The translations under genes were made by a program, and so were the position numbers. Of a stretch of 5,317 nt of DNA, positions 5,179-5,317 are shown one piece after another. Source of the stretch: JBOHER01 sp050701115 (GTDB taxonomy: Bacteria > Actinomycetota > Actinomycetes > Mycobacteriales > Pseudonocardiaceae); contig JBOHER010000182.1 of NCBI GenBank assembly GCA_050701115.1, positions 1-5,317 of the forward strand, read 5' to 3'. Position 1 is the first letter of the stretch. Every line of letters begins with the position of its first letter. Below the pieces are notes generated by a model. The model did no database searches, was not told where the DNA came from, and saw only the letters and a program-made list of their open reading frames with translations.

Positions 5179-5317
5179 TCAACACCACAGCGAGGCGATC
5201 GGAGCGGCAACGAGCCGGTCGCCGAGCCGGTAGGTCCGCGGGCCGGTATGCAGAACGACTCCCCCGATGAACCGGTCCACGAGTTGCTCGCGTAGCCATA
5301 CCAGGTGACGGGCATGC
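5179..5317 (-). CDS. DUF4143-type ATPase, C-terminal end only
   Basis: Read from the right edge on the minus strand, one frame gives 45 residues ending in TGA at 5181-5179: HARHLVWLREQLVDRF, then GGVVLHTGPRTYRLGDRLVA and APIASLWC. It lacks a start codon because the gene begins beyond the window. The pattern (D/H-A-R-H-L-x-W-L-R-D/E..., V-L-H-T-G-P, R-L-G/A-D-R, P-I-A-x-L-W at the very end) is the characteristic C-terminus of large AAA-type ATPases with a DUF4143 domain, often found singly in actinobacterial genomes. Those proteins are around 400 residues with an N-terminal P-loop. The role is unknown; some have been discussed as toxin-antitoxin-like or defence-related. The end looks intact and is followed by a good stem-loop, so this may be a live gene. 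Confidence 0.7.
   Translation of the reverse strand, partial: HARHLVWLREQLVDRFIGGVVLHTGPRTYRLGDRLVAAPIASLWC

Noticed and set aside
4816..5295. Plus-strand 159-codon frame as one gene
   Set aside because: Only 4954-5061 resembles a known family (TnpB). The left end is frameshifted MerR material and the right end crosses the stem-loop and runs antisense to the DUF4143 gene.
1..5317. CRISPR array, rRNA, riboswitch or replication origin
   Set aside because: No regularly spaced repeats, no rRNA-like conserved stretches, and no long structured untranslated region were seen on either strand.

Overview
The window is GC-rich throughout, with strong G/C bias at third codon positions. Together with the gene families present (BrxD, an Lhr-like helicase and a DUF664-type DinB protein), this points to an actinobacterium. 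Genus cannot be told from the sequence alone.

Left part (1-3118): two overlapping plus-strand genes. The first is the C-terminal three quarters of a BrxD-type BREX ATPase, whose 5' end lies off the window. The second is a complete Lhr-like superfamily 2 helicase that fits BrxHI. The order brxD-brxHI is the known distal end of type 2 BREX (Pgl-like) phage-defence operons, pglW-pglX-pglY-pglZ-brxD-brxHI, so the missing genes are expected just left of base 1. The two genes overlap by 8 bp and are probably translationally coupled.

Middle part (3119-3673): a gene graveyard. On the minus strand lie a coding-like remnant with an internal TAG that begins immediately after the brxHI stop, and a cupin fragment with an intact first motif but no second one. 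On the plus strand is a 48-residue TetR N-terminus cut off at the recognition helix. The position right at the end of the BREX operon suggests an island boundary worn by recombination.

Right part (3680-5317): two intact convergent housekeeping-type genes, a MmcQ/YjbR family protein (+) and a DinB/DUF664 protein (-), with a small hairpin between their stops. A second scar follows: a frameshifted MerR-family HTH fragment joined to a TnpB (IS200/IS605-type OrfB) fragment. At the right edge is the C-terminal end of a DUF4143-type ATPase on the minus strand, followed by a perfect 10-bp stem-loop that looks like its terminator.

The one system visible is the tail of the BREX defence operon. The rest does not form a pathway. 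It looks like a flank where accessory DNA has come and gone. I see no convincing evidence of a wholly new system, but the boundary and the chain of truncated genes are worth comparing with relatives.
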